Assembly (NCBI GenBank): GCA_964576075.1
Contig: CAZNTX010000006.1
Span: forward strand, 1 to 64,000
Direction of reading: 5' to 3'
DNA: 64,000 nucleotides
Origin: Thermohalobaculum sp964576075
GTDB taxonomy: Bacteria; Pseudomonadota; Alphaproteobacteria; Rhodobacterales; Rhodobacteraceae
The notes beneath the pieces were generated by a model. That model was not told the origin of the DNA. It worked only from the letters and a program-made list of their open reading frames with translations, and searched no databases. This document shows, piece after piece, positions 34,901-43,447 of this stretch. The translations under genes and the position numbers were made by a program. Position 1 is the first letter of the stretch, and each line of letters begins with the position of its first letter.

Positions 34901-36189
34901 CCCCGCCGCCGCTCCCCCCCTCCCCCTGGACCGAGCGCGCGCCCCGTGCGCCGGACACGCCGCCGCTCTCCGGCGAGGCGCGGGCCGATGTCTGCGTCGT
35001 CGGCGGCGGCTTCACCGGGCTCTCCGCGGCGCTCCACCTCGCCGAGCGGGGCGTCTCGGTCGCGCTGCTCGAGACCATGGAGCCCGGCTACGGCGCCTCG
35101 GGGCGCAATGGCGGGCAGGTGATCCCGGGGCTCAAGCTCACCCCGGCCGATCTCCGCGCGCGCTTCGGCCCGGAGAAGGGCGAGGCGATCGCGGCCTTCA
35201 CCGGCGCCGCGCCGGACGTCGTCTTCGATCTGATCGCGCGGCACGCCATCGACTGCGACGCCACCCGCAGCGGCTGGGTCCAGGGCCTGCACGGCCGGGT
35301 CGCCCTCGCCCCCGCGGAGGACCGCGTCCGCCAATGGCAAGAGCGCGGCGCCGAGGTGGCGCTCCTGAGCGCCGAGGAGACGGAGCGCGTCACCGGTAGC
35401 CGCGCCTATGCCGGCGCCGTGTTCGACCGGCGCGGCGGCACGATCAACCCGCTCGCCTATGCCCGCGGGCTCGCCCGGGCGGCGATGGCCGCCGGCGCCC
35501 GGCTCCATGGCGGCACGCCGGCCGAGCGGCTCCTCCGCGACGGCGGCCTCTGGCGGGTGGAGACGCCGGGGGGCGCGGTGCTGGCCGAGCGGATCCTCCT
35601 GGCCACCAACGCCTATAGCGGCGATCTCTGGCCGGAGCTTCGCCGCGCGGTGATCCCGGTCTATTCCTACCAGATCGCCACCGCGCCCATGGGGGACAAT
35701 CTGCGCGCGCGCATCCTGCCGGGCGGGCTCGGCCTCTCCGAGACGCGCCGCCTCCTCTCCTATGCGCGCCAGGACGCCGCGGGGCGGCTCGTCCTCGGCG
35801 GGCGGGGGCGCTTTAGGGAGTCCTCCGAGCCCGGCGATTATCGGGGGGTGGCGGCCCGCCTCGCGCAGCTCTTTCCGGAGGCGTCCGCGCTCGCCGTCGA
35901 GCATCGTTGGGGCGGCAAGGTGGCCCTCTCGCTCGACCATCTGCCCCATCTCGCCGAGCCCGCGTCCGGGCTCAGCGTCGCCGCGGGGTTCAACGGGCGG
36001 GGGGTCGCGCTCACCTCCGCCGTCGGCCGCGCCATGGCCGAGCATCTGAGCGGCACGCCGCTCGCCGATCTCCCGATCCCGGCCCGCGAGATGCGCCCGA
36101 TCCCCTTCCACGGTCTGCGCCTGCCCGCGCTGCAGGCGACCGTCTGGGCCAAGCAGGCGCGCGACTGGTGGGAGTCCCGCGCCCGCTGA
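34897..36189 (+). CDS. FAD-dependent amine oxidoreductase, PuuB / DAO type
   Basis: A 430-residue flavoprotein of the D-amino-acid-oxidase fold, near gamma-glutamylputrescine oxidase PuuB. The ADP-binding motif is DVCVVGGGFTGLSAALHLAERG (31-52). The PuuB/OrdL signature GYGASGRNGGQVIPGLK follows (about 64-80). The C-terminal FAD segment is GLSVAAGFNGRGVALTSAVGRAMAEHL (about 355-381). It would oxidise a secondary amine with release of an aldehyde (PuuB-like) or act like sarcosine oxidase. GTG 34897 is coupled to the permease gene. As the last gene of the importer block it probably works on the imported amine. Confidence 0.83.
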   Translation: MTPPPLPPSPWTERAPRAPDTPPLSGEARADVCVVGGGFTGLSAALHLAERGVSVALLETMEPGYGASGRNGGQVIPGLKLTPADLRARFGPEKGEAIAAFTGAAPDVVFDLIARHAIDCDATRSGWVQGLHGRVALAPAEDRVRQWQERGAEVALLSAEETERVTGSRAYAGAVFDRRGGTINPLAYARGLARAAMAAGARLHGGTPAERLLRDGGLWRVETPGGAVLAERILLATNAYSGDLWPELRRAVIPVYSYQIATAPMGDNLRARILPGGLGLSETRRLLSYARQDAAGRLVLGGRGRFRESSEPGDYRGVAARLAQLFPEASALAVEHRWGGKVALSLDHLPHLAEPASGLSVAAGFNGRGVALTSAVGRAMAEHLSGTPLADLPIPAREMRPIPFHGLRLPALQATVWAKQARDWWESRAR

Positions 36190-36192
36190 GGC

Positions 36193-37158
36193 TCAGCCCG
36201 CGAGCCTCGGGCCGGCGGCGATCAGGTGACAGAGCTCGACCGTCACGGTCGCCGCGAGCCAGGCGGTCTGACCCTGCATGTCGAAGCCCGGGGTGACGGT
36301 GTTGACATCCGCGCCGACGACGTCGAGCCCCGCGAGCCCGCGCAGGAGCCCGAGCCCCTCCCGCGCCGTCAGCCCGCCCCAGGCGGGGGTGAAGACGCCG
36401 GGGGCGGTCGCCGGGTCGAAGACGTCCATGTCGAAGCAGAGGAAGACCGGGCGGTCGCCCACCCGCTCGCGGATCGCCCGCGCAGCGGCCGCCACCCCCT
36501 CGCGCTCGATCTCCGCCATGGGCAGGAGCGCATAGCCGAGCGCCTCGGCATGGGCGAAGACGCCGGGGACATAGGCATAGCCCCTGAGCCCCGCATGGAT
36601 CGAGCGCGCCGGATCGACGAGCCCGCGCTCCACCGCATGGGCGAAGGTCGTGGCGGGGTCGAGCGCCACGGCATTGGCCTGGCCGGGCTGGGGATAGGCA
36701 TCCGTGTGGCTGTCGAAATGCACGACCGCGAGGCCCGGATGGCGGGCGGCGAGGGCGGCCATGGAGGGCACGCTCACCATCCCGTCGCCGCCGAGACCGA
36801 TCGGGATCGCCCCGGCATCCAGGACCGCGCCGACCGCCTCGGTCATCCGCGCGAGCGACGTCTCCGCATCGCCATGCACCACCGCCACGTCGCCGAGATC
36901 CACGAGACCGAGGGCGGCGACGGCGTCGATGTCCTCGGGGGCCTCGGCGCGGTGGCGGCGGACCATGTCGCTCGACATCATCCGGATCGCCGCGGGGCCG
37001 AGCCGTGCGCCAGTGCGCCGGGGATGCCCGCCCGCATCGAAGGGCAGGCCGAGGATCGCGGCCTTCGCCCCCGCCCCCGCCGGGTCGCGGGTCTGCGGCA
37101 CGCCGAGGAAGCTGCCGACGGGGCGGAAGAGCCCCGTCTCCGCGAGCCCCCCGCTCAC
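36193..37158 (-). CDS. Ureohydrolase (arginase/agmatinase) family protein missing a metal His
   Basis: A 321-residue arginase-superfamily protein. FDAGGHPRRTGARLGPAAIR (40-59) and D149/H151/D153 (HFDSHTDAYP) and D243/D245/D248 (CFDMDVFDP) are intact. The first metal-ligand motif reads GLGGDGMVSVP, with Gly at residue 126 where agmatinases have His. Either one metal site is altered or the specificity has changed. GTG 37158 overlaps the TGA of the deiminase-family gene (GTGA), and the first gene of the operon is a cysteine hydrolase. All three proteins act on guanidino, ureido or amide carbon-nitrogen bonds as families. It converges with the oxidase gene with 3 bases between stops. Confidence 0.82.
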   Translation of the reverse strand: MSGGLAETGLFRPVGSFLGVPQTRDPAGAGAKAAILGLPFDAGGHPRRTGARLGPAAIRMMSSDMVRRHRAEAPEDIDAVAALGLVDLGDVAVVHGDAETSLARMTEAVGAVLDAGAIPIGLGGDGMVSVPSMAALAARHPGLAVVHFDSHTDAYPQPGQANAVALDPATTFAHAVERGLVDPARSIHAGLRGYAYVPGVFAHAEALGYALLPMAEIEREGVAAAARAIRERVGDRPVFLCFDMDVFDPATAPGVFTPAWGGLTAREGLGLLRGLAGLDVVGADVNTVTPGFDMQGQTAWLAATVTVELCHLIAAGPRLAG

Positions 37159-38168
37159 AGCGGATCGCGGATCAGCGGCGCCGTCGAGCAATGCACCCCG
37201 CCGCCGCCCTCGAACATCAGATCGTAGTCCACCGGCACGATCTCGATGCCGAGCGCGTCCATCCGCTCCGCCGTGCGCGGGCCGAGGCCGGTCTGCATGA
37301 TCACCCGCCCGGGGCGCACCGCGAGGCAGTTGAGGCAGCCCGGCGCGTCGTCGGGATGGACCTCGATCTGCCGGATGCCGCGCGCCTCGAGCTCCTCGAG
37401 GAACCAGTAGGGCAGGAGCGTCGGGTTGGTCACGGCGGTCTCGGCGTCGACCATCACCATCGCCCCGTCGATATGCAGCCGATAGCCGGTGAGATCGACC
37501 CTGATCACCTCGGAGCCCGAGGCGCGCAGCACCTCCTCGACCTGGCGCACCCCCTCCTCGTTGACCCGCGAGGAGCGCCCGATGACCGCAAGCTTCGGCT
37601 TCAGCCACAGGAAACTGCCCCCCTCCATCAGCCCGGTGCCGTTCACCGTGCGCAGGATCGGGCAGCCGAGGCCGGCGAGCGCGCGCGTCACCGGCGCCTC
37701 CTCGCCGCGGCGCACCACGGGGCCGAGGCGGGTCACGATCGCGCCCCCTTCGACGCCGATCACGCTGTCGCGGGTATAGACCTGCTTGTGCCGGCCGGGG
37801 GCTGCGGCATCGAGGAGGACGACCTCGACCCCCTCGGCCGCGAGCGCCGCGGTCAGCGCGTCGTGCTGGGCCTGCAGCGCCTCCGCCGAGGGCAGGCGGT
37901 TGCCGCGCCAATACCAGGTCTGCCCCGCCTCGTCGCCGAAGCTGTCGAGCCGCTCGATGCGCTGGGCGGGGTCGAGCACGCCGAGCTCCGGCCCCGGGCG
38001 GTGCATCAGCACGAGGCGCAGCCGGCCGACATCGCTCTCGCAGCCCCAGCGCCGGCCCCAGACGGCCTCCTGCTGCTCCGGGCTCTCGAAGGCGGGCTCG
38101 GCATGGCTCGGGAAGCTCCGGATCGTCATGTTGTAGCGGTATTCGAACTCGCTGACCGCGCCGGTCAT
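37155..38168 (-). CDS. Guanidino-group modifying enzyme (arginine deiminase / DDAH superfamily)
   Basis: A 337-residue pentein-fold enzyme. The catalytic set of amidinotransferases, deiminases and dimethylargininases is visible: D134 (YTRDSVIG), E182-G-G (LMEGGSF), H232 and D234 (YRLHIDGAM), and C327 near the end (GGGVHCSTAPLIRD). The family forms a thiouronium on Cys and releases citrulline-like ureido products or transfers the amidino group. The intact Cys-His pair argues for activity. GAGAGGAGAGGCGC precedes ATG 38168. It lies between the cysteine hydrolase (12-base gap) and the ureohydrolase-like gene (overlap). The substrate is some guanidino compound (inference). Confidence 0.85.
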   Translation of the reverse strand: MTGAVSEFEYRYNMTIRSFPSHAEPAFESPEQQEAVWGRRWGCESDVGRLRLVLMHRPGPELGVLDPAQRIERLDSFGDEAGQTWYWRGNRLPSAEALQAQHDALTAALAAEGVEVVLLDAAAPGRHKQVYTRDSVIGVEGGAIVTRLGPVVRRGEEAPVTRALAGLGCPILRTVNGTGLMEGGSFLWLKPKLAVIGRSSRVNEEGVRQVEEVLRASGSEVIRVDLTGYRLHIDGAMVMVDAETAVTNPTLLPYWFLEELEARGIRQIEVHPDDAPGCLNCLAVRPGRVIMQTGLGPRTAERMDALGIEIVPVDYDLMFEGGGGVHCSTAPLIRDPL

Positions 38169-38180
38169 GCGCCTCTCCTC

Positions 38181-38876
38181 TCAAGTTGCGGTGGCCGCGG
38201 CGAGGCCCGCCGCGAAGGTCTCGCTGTCGGTGACGGAGCCGAAGACGCCGCCCTCGATGGTCACCGAGCGCAGGGCCCAGGCATGCAGGCCGGGCTCGAT
38301 GGCGCCGCAGGCGTCCGAGATCAGCAGCCCCTGATAGCCCCGGTCGGTCGCCTCGCGCAGCGTGGTGTGCACGCAGACGTCGATCGTGTTGCCGACGAGG
38401 GCGAGCGCGCGGATGCCGGCGGCGCGCAGCAGCCGGTCGAGATCGGTGTGGGTGAAGGCGCCGTTGGCGGTCTTGTCGACCACGGGCTCGCCCGCGCGGG
38501 GCGCGAGCTCGGGCAGGATCTCGAAGCCCGGCTCGCCGCGGATCAGCCCCCGCCCGAGCGGGCCCTCCCGGCCGACCGTGGAGCCGTAGCGCTCGGCCTT
38601 GAGCTTGCGCCAGCGGGGCATGTCGGAGAGGTCCGGGCGGTAGCCCTGGCGCGTGTGGAAGACGGCCATCCCCGCCGCACGCGCGGCCTCGAGGCAGCGG
38701 CGGGCGGGGCCGACGGCGGCGGCGAGGGGGGCGATGTCGACGCCCAACTGCGCGACATAGCCCTCCGGCGCGCAGAAATCCCGCTGCATGTCGATGACGA
38801 GGAGCGCCGTCTCGGCCGGGGCGAGCGGCTCGAGCGGCCAGGGGCAGGGGTCCGCCTCGATTTCCCAGTCCCCCAT
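38181..38876 (-). CDS. Isochorismatase-like cysteine hydrolase (biuret / N-carbamoylsarcosine amidase type)
   Basis: A 231-residue cysteine hydrolase with the D-K-C triad D29 (LLVIDMQRDF), K135 (PVVDKTANGAF) and C168 (NTIDVCVHTTLREA). The opening PCPWPLEPLAPAETALLVIDMQ, the CAPEGYVAQLG segment and TRQGYRPDLSDMPRWR recall biuret hydrolase, RutB and N-carbamoylsarcosine amidase, which hydrolyse ureido amides to CO2, ammonia and amine. It is first in an operon with the deiminase-family and ureohydrolase-family genes, so removing the ureido product of those enzymes is an attractive role. ATG 38876 is 123 bases from the divergent DUF1989 gene. Confidence 0.85.
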   Translation of the reverse strand: MGDWEIEADPCPWPLEPLAPAETALLVIDMQRDFCAPEGYVAQLGVDIAPLAAAVGPARRCLEAARAAGMAVFHTRQGYRPDLSDMPRWRKLKAERYGSTVGREGPLGRGLIRGEPGFEILPELAPRAGEPVVDKTANGAFTHTDLDRLLRAAGIRALALVGNTIDVCVHTTLREATDRGYQGLLISDACGAIEPGLHAWALRSVTIEGGVFGSVTDSETFAAGLAAATAT

Positions 38877-38999
38877 GGCGCGTCCTCCCCTCCGTCTCCC
38901 CCGATCCTTGGCGACATCGCGCGGCGGGGCAAGAGGGCATGCTGGACGCAGCCGCGCGGATCGGGGAGACTTCTCCGGCACGGCGATGGGGGAGGGACG

Positions 39000-39587
39000 A
39001 TGCACATCCTCGAAGGCGGCCACGGCGTCGCGATCCGGCTCGCGGCGGGGGAGGGGGTGGAGATCGTCAACACCCACGGCACGCAGGTGCTCGATTGCTG
39101 GGCGCTGGCGGCGGAGGCGCCGGGGGAGGTGATGTCGATGGAGCACACGCGCTCGCGGCTGAGCCGGACCGTGCCGCGCGCGGGTGATCTCTTCTACAGC
39201 ACCCGGCGCCGCCCGATCCTGCGCTTCGAGGCCGACACCTCTCCGGGGGCGCATGACACGCTCCTCTGCGCCTGCAGCCCGGAGATCTATGCCGAGCTCG
39301 GCTGCGCGCCCGGACATCGGAGCTGCGAGGGCAATTTCCACGAGGCGCTGGCGCGGGAGGGGCTCTCGCTCGGCTGGACGCCGGGGCCCTTCAACCTCTT
39401 CATGACCACCACCGTGGGGCCCGGGGGCGAGATCCTCCGGGGCGACCCGCGCTCGCGCCCCGGCGACCTCGCGGTGCTGCGCGCGGAGATGGCGGCGATC
39501 CTCGTGCTGTCGGCCTGCCCGCAGGACGTCACCCCGATCAACGGGCCGGACCGCACCCCGCGCGAGGTGTCCTGGCGACGGGTCTGA
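39000..39587 (+). CDS. DUF1989 (urea carboxylase-associated / carboxyguanidine deiminase family) protein
   Basis: A 195-residue single-domain DUF1989 protein. Family motifs are NTHGTQVLDCWALA (about 25-38), EVMSMEHTRSRLSRTVPRAGDLFYSTRRRP, CSPEIYAELGC, GHRSCEGNFHEAL and PFNLFMTTTV. DUF1989 pairs (CgdAB) are carboxyguanidine deiminases in guanidine-degradation operons. Here only one copy exists and no guanidine carboxylase is adjacent. ATG 39000 has GGGGGAGGGACG upstream. It is the first gene of block D and divergent from the cysteine hydrolase operon. Deimination of an imported guanidino compound or its derivative is inferred. Confidence 0.85.
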   Translation: MHILEGGHGVAIRLAAGEGVEIVNTHGTQVLDCWALAAEAPGEVMSMEHTRSRLSRTVPRAGDLFYSTRRRPILRFEADTSPGAHDTLLCACSPEIYAELGCAPGHRSCEGNFHEALAREGLSLGWTPGPFNLFMTTTVGPGGEILRGDPRSRPGDLAVLRAEMAAILVLSACPQDVTPINGPDRTPREVSWRRV

Positions 39588-39613
39588 GGCCGGTCCGGCG
39601 TGTGACGAGACTA

Positions 39614-39641
39614 TTGCAATCGGGCGCGCACCGTCTAGCAT
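39614..39641 (+). promoter_or_regulatory. Candidate sigma-70-like promoter ahead of the second importer
   Basis: TTGCAA (39614-39619) and TAGCAT (39636-39641) are separated by 16 bases in the gap between the DUF1989 gene and the ABC ATPase gene. This would give an internal start about 85 bases before ATG 39732. It is found by eye only. Confidence 0.3.
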
Positions 39642-39731
39642 GTGGTGAAGTTCTGGGCGGATCGGGCGCGGCGGCGCTCCGGTTTGCCCATGACTGCATC
39701 GTTTGCCCGGGAATTGGGCAGCGGAGGGGCG

Positions 39732-40523
39732 ATGGCCGACGACCTGGAGACGCCGATGCTGGAGCTGCGCGACCTGCGCAAGAGCTTCGGCGCGTTCGAG
39801 GTCCTCAAGGGCATCTCGCTCACGCTCCGCCCCGGGGAGGTGATGGCCATCGTCGGCGTCAGCGGCTCCGGCAAGTCGACGCTCCTCAGATGCGTCAATC
39901 TCCTCGAGATGCCGACGGGGGGCGACATCCTCTTCCGCGGCGCGCGGGTGCCCTACGAGAAGGCGAACCGGGGGATCTTCTCCAACACCCGCCCGCTGAC
40001 GCGCCTGCGCGCCGAGATCGGCATGGTGTTCCAGCAGTTCAATCTCTGGCCGCACAAGACGGTGCTCGAGAACGTCCTCGAGGCGCCGCTCGCCGTGCGC
40101 GGCGCCGCCCGCGCCGAGGCCGTGGAGGAGGCGGAGGCGCTGCTCGAGCGCATCGGGCTCGCCGAGAAGCGCGACGAATACCCCTCGCGCCTCTCCGGCG
40201 GGCAGCAGCAGCGCGTCGCCATCGCCCGCGCGCTCGCCATGAAGCCCCAGCTCATGCTGTTCGACGAGGCGACCTCCTCGCTCGATCCCGAGCTCGTCGG
40301 CGAGGTGCTCGCCCTGATGGCCCAGCTTGCCGAGGAGGGGATGACGATGATGGTCGTCACCCACGAGATCCATTTCGCCCGGCAGGTGAGCCACCGCACG
40401 GTGTTCATCGACGAGGGCCGCATCGAGGAGGAGGGGCCCTCGCGGCAGGTGCTGCACACCCCCGAGAGCCCGCGCACGCAGCGCTTCCTCGAGCGCATCC
40501 TGCACGACCGGGGCGTCGAATGA
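39732..40523 (+). CDS. Polar amino-acid ABC transporter ATP-binding protein (GlnQ/HisP type)
   Basis: A 263-residue ATPase of the amino-acid uptake family. Walker A is GVSGSGKSTLLRC (about 40-52), the Q-loop GMVFQQFNLWPHKTVLENV, signature LSGGQQQRVAIARALAM (about 157) and Walker B LMLFDEATSSLDPE, followed by MVVTHEIHFARQVS. The opening of ATG 39732 (GGAGGGGCG upstream) fits the family better than the open extension to 39642. It lies with one permease and one binding protein as a complete importer. Confidence 0.9.
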   Translation: MADDLETPMLELRDLRKSFGAFEVLKGISLTLRPGEVMAIVGVSGSGKSTLLRCVNLLEMPTGGDILFRGARVPYEKANRGIFSNTRPLTRLRAEIGMVFQQFNLWPHKTVLENVLEAPLAVRGAARAEAVEEAEALLERIGLAEKRDEYPSRLSGGQQQRVAIARALAMKPQLMLFDEATSSLDPELVGEVLALMAQLAEEGMTMMVVTHEIHFARQVSHRTVFIDEGRIEEEGPSRQVLHTPESPRTQRFLERILHDRGVE

Positions 40524-40539
40524 GCCGGAAGGGACGCGG

Positions 40540-41241
40540 ATGAACGAGGACGCCATCGCCTCCTATTCGGGGATGTATCAGGCGGTCGACGGCTGGTGGA
40601 GCTCGATCGAGGCCTATCTGCCGCTCTTTCTGCCGGCGACCTGGGTGGTGGTGCAGGTCACCGTCCTCTCGATCCTGCTCTCCTGGGTCTGCGGGCTGGT
40701 GGCGGCGCTGATGAAGACCTCGGGCTTCCGGCTGCTGCAATATCCGGCCGAGTTCTATCTCTGGTTCGTGCGGGGCACACCGCTGCTCACGCAGATCTTC
40801 CTCGTCTATTTCGGCCTGCCGCAGCTCGGCATCCGGCTCGACGCCTTCTCCGCGGGGGTGATCGCGCTCGGCGTCAATGGCGGGGCCTATGTGGCGGAGA
40901 TCATCCGCGGCGGGCTGCTCTCGATCCCCAAGGGGCAGACGGAGTCCGCCATGGCGCTCGGCATGACCTATGCGCAGACCATGCGGCGGATCGTGCTCCC
41001 GCAAGTCGTGCGCGTGATCATCCCGCCGATCACCAACGACGCGGCGACGACGCTCAAGAACACCTCGCTCCTCTCCACCATCACCATCATGGAGCTGATG
41101 CTCCAGACCCAGGTGATCGTGAGCAGCACCTTCCGGCCGTTCGAGTTCTACATCCTCGTCTCGCTGATCTACTTGGCGATGACCACCGTTCTGATGGTGG
41201 CCATGCGATGGGCGGAACGGAGGCACGCCATCGCCTACTGA
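40540..41241 (+). CDS. Amino-acid ABC transporter permease (HisM/GlnP type)
   Basis: A 233-residue inner-membrane permease, likely a homodimer since only one permease gene is present. The first helix is FLPATWVVVQVTVLSILLSW (about 29-48). The family signature WFVRGTPLLTQIFLVYFGLPQLG (about 70-92) is followed by the EAA loop ESAMALGMTYAQTMRRIVLPQVVRV (about 130-154). It starts 16 bases after the ATPase stop with GGAAGGGACGCGG upstream. Confidence 0.91.
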   Translation: MNEDAIASYSGMYQAVDGWWSSIEAYLPLFLPATWVVVQVTVLSILLSWVCGLVAALMKTSGFRLLQYPAEFYLWFVRGTPLLTQIFLVYFGLPQLGIRLDAFSAGVIALGVNGGAYVAEIIRGGLLSIPKGQTESAMALGMTYAQTMRRIVLPQVVRVIIPPITNDAATTLKNTSLLSTITIMELMLQTQVIVSSTFRPFEFYILVSLIYLAMTTVLMVAMRWAERRHAIAY

Positions 41242-41319
41242 CCGAGACCGCCTCCGGCCGGCCGCGAGAGCCGACCCCCGGACCGACCCAGGGCAGACGA
41301 CAGCAACAAGGAGACGATC

Positions 41320-42132
41320 ATGACCTTCCGGACCATCCTGAGACGCCTCGGCGCCGCGGCGGGCCTCGCCGTCGCCCTCGCCGCCGCCCCGAGCGACGAC
41401 GCCCGCGCGCAGGAGCTCGAGCTGATCGAGCCCGGCGTGCTGAAATGCGCCTTCACCGGCGCCTTCCCGCCCTTCTCGATGCAGACCGAGGACGGCAAGT
41501 GGCACGGGCTGACCAACGAGGTCTTCGCCGAGATGGCCAAGCGCGCGGGTCTCGAGATCGAATACGTCATCACCAAATGGGAGTCGCTGCTCGTCGGCCT
41601 GATGGCCGGGCAATACGACATCCTCTGCGACACCATGGACATCACCAAGGAGCGCCAGGAGCGGGTGCTGTTCGTCGATGGCTGGCTCGAGTCGGGCGGG
41701 CGCCTCGTCGTCCATGCCGACAGCCCGATCGAGAGCCAGGAGGACTTCGCGGGCAAGACCATGGGCGTCCTCGTCAGCTCCACCTGGGCCGAACTCGCCA
41801 AGGGCCTCGAGCCCGGCGACACCAAGTATTACCAGGCCGAGACCGACACCATGCGCGACCTCGCCGACCAGAAGATCGACGGCATGGTGACCGACTCGAT
41901 CGCCGCGGCCTACGCCATCGAGAACTCCGGCCTGCCGCTCAAGATCGTGCCCGGCTATCTCTCGCGCATCCAGAAGGGCTGGGCGGCGCAGACGCACCAG
42001 GTCAACCTCGTCGCCGCGCTCAACGAGGCGCTCGCGAGCATGATCGAGGACGGGACCTATGCCGAGATCACGAGCGACATCATCGGCTACAGCCCCGCCC
42101 CCGAGGAGCCGATCCGCAGCCTCGACGACTGA
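41320..42132 (+). CDS. Amino-acid ABC transporter substrate-binding protein (SBP_bac_3)
   Basis: A 270-residue periplasmic binding protein. The signal peptide is LGAAAGLAVALAAAPSDDARAQ. The mature region has the SBP_bac_3 features VLKCAFTGAFPPFSMQTEDGKWHG in pieces, GLTNEVFAEMAKRAGLEIEYV, GLMAGQYDILCDTMDITKERQERVLF and VNLVAALNEALASMIEDGTYAEI. AAGGAGACG lies just upstream of ATG 41320. It completes the second importer, whose cargo is an amino acid or related zwitterion. It lies 52 bases ahead of the M20 gene. Confidence 0.9.
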   Translation: MTFRTILRRLGAAAGLAVALAAAPSDDARAQELELIEPGVLKCAFTGAFPPFSMQTEDGKWHGLTNEVFAEMAKRAGLEIEYVITKWESLLVGLMAGQYDILCDTMDITKERQERVLFVDGWLESGGRLVVHADSPIESQEDFAGKTMGVLVSSTWAELAKGLEPGDTKYYQAETDTMRDLADQKIDGMVTDSIAAAYAIENSGLPLKIVPGYLSRIQKGWAAQTHQVNLVAALNEALASMIEDGTYAEITSDIIGYSPAPEEPIRSLDD

Positions 42133-42184
42133 CCCTCGCGCCGCGCGGCAGCCCCCGCGCGGCCCCCATGCCCCGGAGGCCAAG

Positions 42185-43447
42185 ATGGACGAGCGCGACA
42201 CGCTCCGCCGCGAGGCGATCGCCTGGATCGAGGCGGACCGCGCCCGCTTCCTCGACTTCCTCGCCCGCTTCACCCGCGCCGAGAGCCCCAACCCGCCGGG
42301 CGACACCCGCGCCGCCGGCGCCGTCGTCGAGGGCTTCCTCGAGGAGCACGGCCTGCCCTACCGCGTGATCGCGCCGAACCCGGAGATGCCCAACTTCGTC
42401 GGCCGGTCCGACGGCGCGGGCCCGGGCCCCCATGTGGTGCTGAACGGGCATATCGACGTCTTCCCCCTCGGCGATGCCGGCACCTGGACCAAGGACCCCT
42501 GGGGCGGCGAGATCGAGGCGGGGCGCATCTACGGGCGCGGGGTGAACGACATGAAGGCCGGCACCGCCTCCATGCTCTTCACCTTCCTCTATCTCCACCG
42601 CCTGCGCGACCGTCTGCCGGGCGCGGTCACCTTCACCGCCGTCTCCGACGAGGAGACCTTCGGGCCGCACGGCGCGCGCCATCTCGTGGCCGAGCATCCG
42701 GAGGTGCACGGCGATGTCTGCCTCTCGACGGAGCCCACCGGCATCCATTCGGTCCGCTTCGCCGAGAAGGGGCCGCTCTGGCTCAAATTCACCATCCGCA
42801 CCCCGGGCGCCCACGGCGCCTATCCCCACAAGAGCGCCAATGCCAACGAGATCGCGGCGCGGCTGATCCTCGCCCTCGGCGCGCTGCGCGACATCCCCGT
42901 GGAGACGCCCCCCGCCATCGCCCGCGCCCTCGAGGGGGCGGAGGAGGTGATCGACCGGGTGGCCTCCCCCGGCGCCGCCGCGATCCTGCAGAAGGTCACG
43001 CTCAACATCGGCACGGTGCAGGGCGGGGTGAAGCAGAATATGCTGCCGGGCACCTGCGTCGTCACCGCCGATATCCGCGTGCCCATGGGCCTCTCGCCCG
43101 ATGCGGTGATCGCGCGGGCGGGCGAGATCGCGGCCGGCTTCCCCGAGGCGGAGATGGAGGTCGTCGGCCGGCAGGAGCCGCTCTGGTCCGACCCCGAGCA
43201 CCCGATGTGCCGGCTCCTGCAGGCCAATGCGGAGGCCGTCGGCGGCTTTCGCCCGCCCGCCATCGTCAGCCTGCCCGGCACCGACGCCCGGCTCTGGCGC
43301 GGCCTCGGCATCCCGGCCTATGTCTACGGGATCACGCCGCGCAACGTCGCCATGGCCGACGAATACGCCGAGATCGACGAGATCGAGCATGTGCTGAAGG
43401 TCCACACCCTCTCGGTGATCGACTTTCTCTGCGGGGCGGAGCCGTGA
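42185..43447 (+). CDS. M20 family metallopeptidase (ArgE/DapE-like), paralogue of the 28.4-kb gene
   Basis: A 420-residue zinc deacylase/amidohydrolase. Metal motifs are VVLNGHIDVFPLG (about 82-94), YGRGVNDMKAGTA (about 118-130) and AVSDEETFGPHGAR (about 156-169), with LPGTDARLWRGLGIPAYVYG near 365. It shares long identical motifs with 28404-29660, implying a duplication within the island. Its stop is overlapped by the GTG of the ureohydrolase gene (GTGA), so the two products are made together. A guanidino amino acid carrying an N-acyl group would be a natural joint substrate (inference). Confidence 0.87.
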   Translation: MDERDTLRREAIAWIEADRARFLDFLARFTRAESPNPPGDTRAAGAVVEGFLEEHGLPYRVIAPNPEMPNFVGRSDGAGPGPHVVLNGHIDVFPLGDAGTWTKDPWGGEIEAGRIYGRGVNDMKAGTASMLFTFLYLHRLRDRLPGAVTFTAVSDEETFGPHGARHLVAEHPEVHGDVCLSTEPTGIHSVRFAEKGPLWLKFTIRTPGAHGAYPHKSANANEIAARLILALGALRDIPVETPPAIARALEGAEEVIDRVASPGAAAILQKVTLNIGTVQGGVKQNMLPGTCVVTADIRVPMGLSPDAVIARAGEIAAGFPEAEMEVVGRQEPLWSDPEHPMCRLLQANAEAVGGFRPPAIVSLPGTDARLWRGLGIPAYVYGITPRNVAMADEYAEIDEIEHVLKVHTLSVIDFLCGAEP

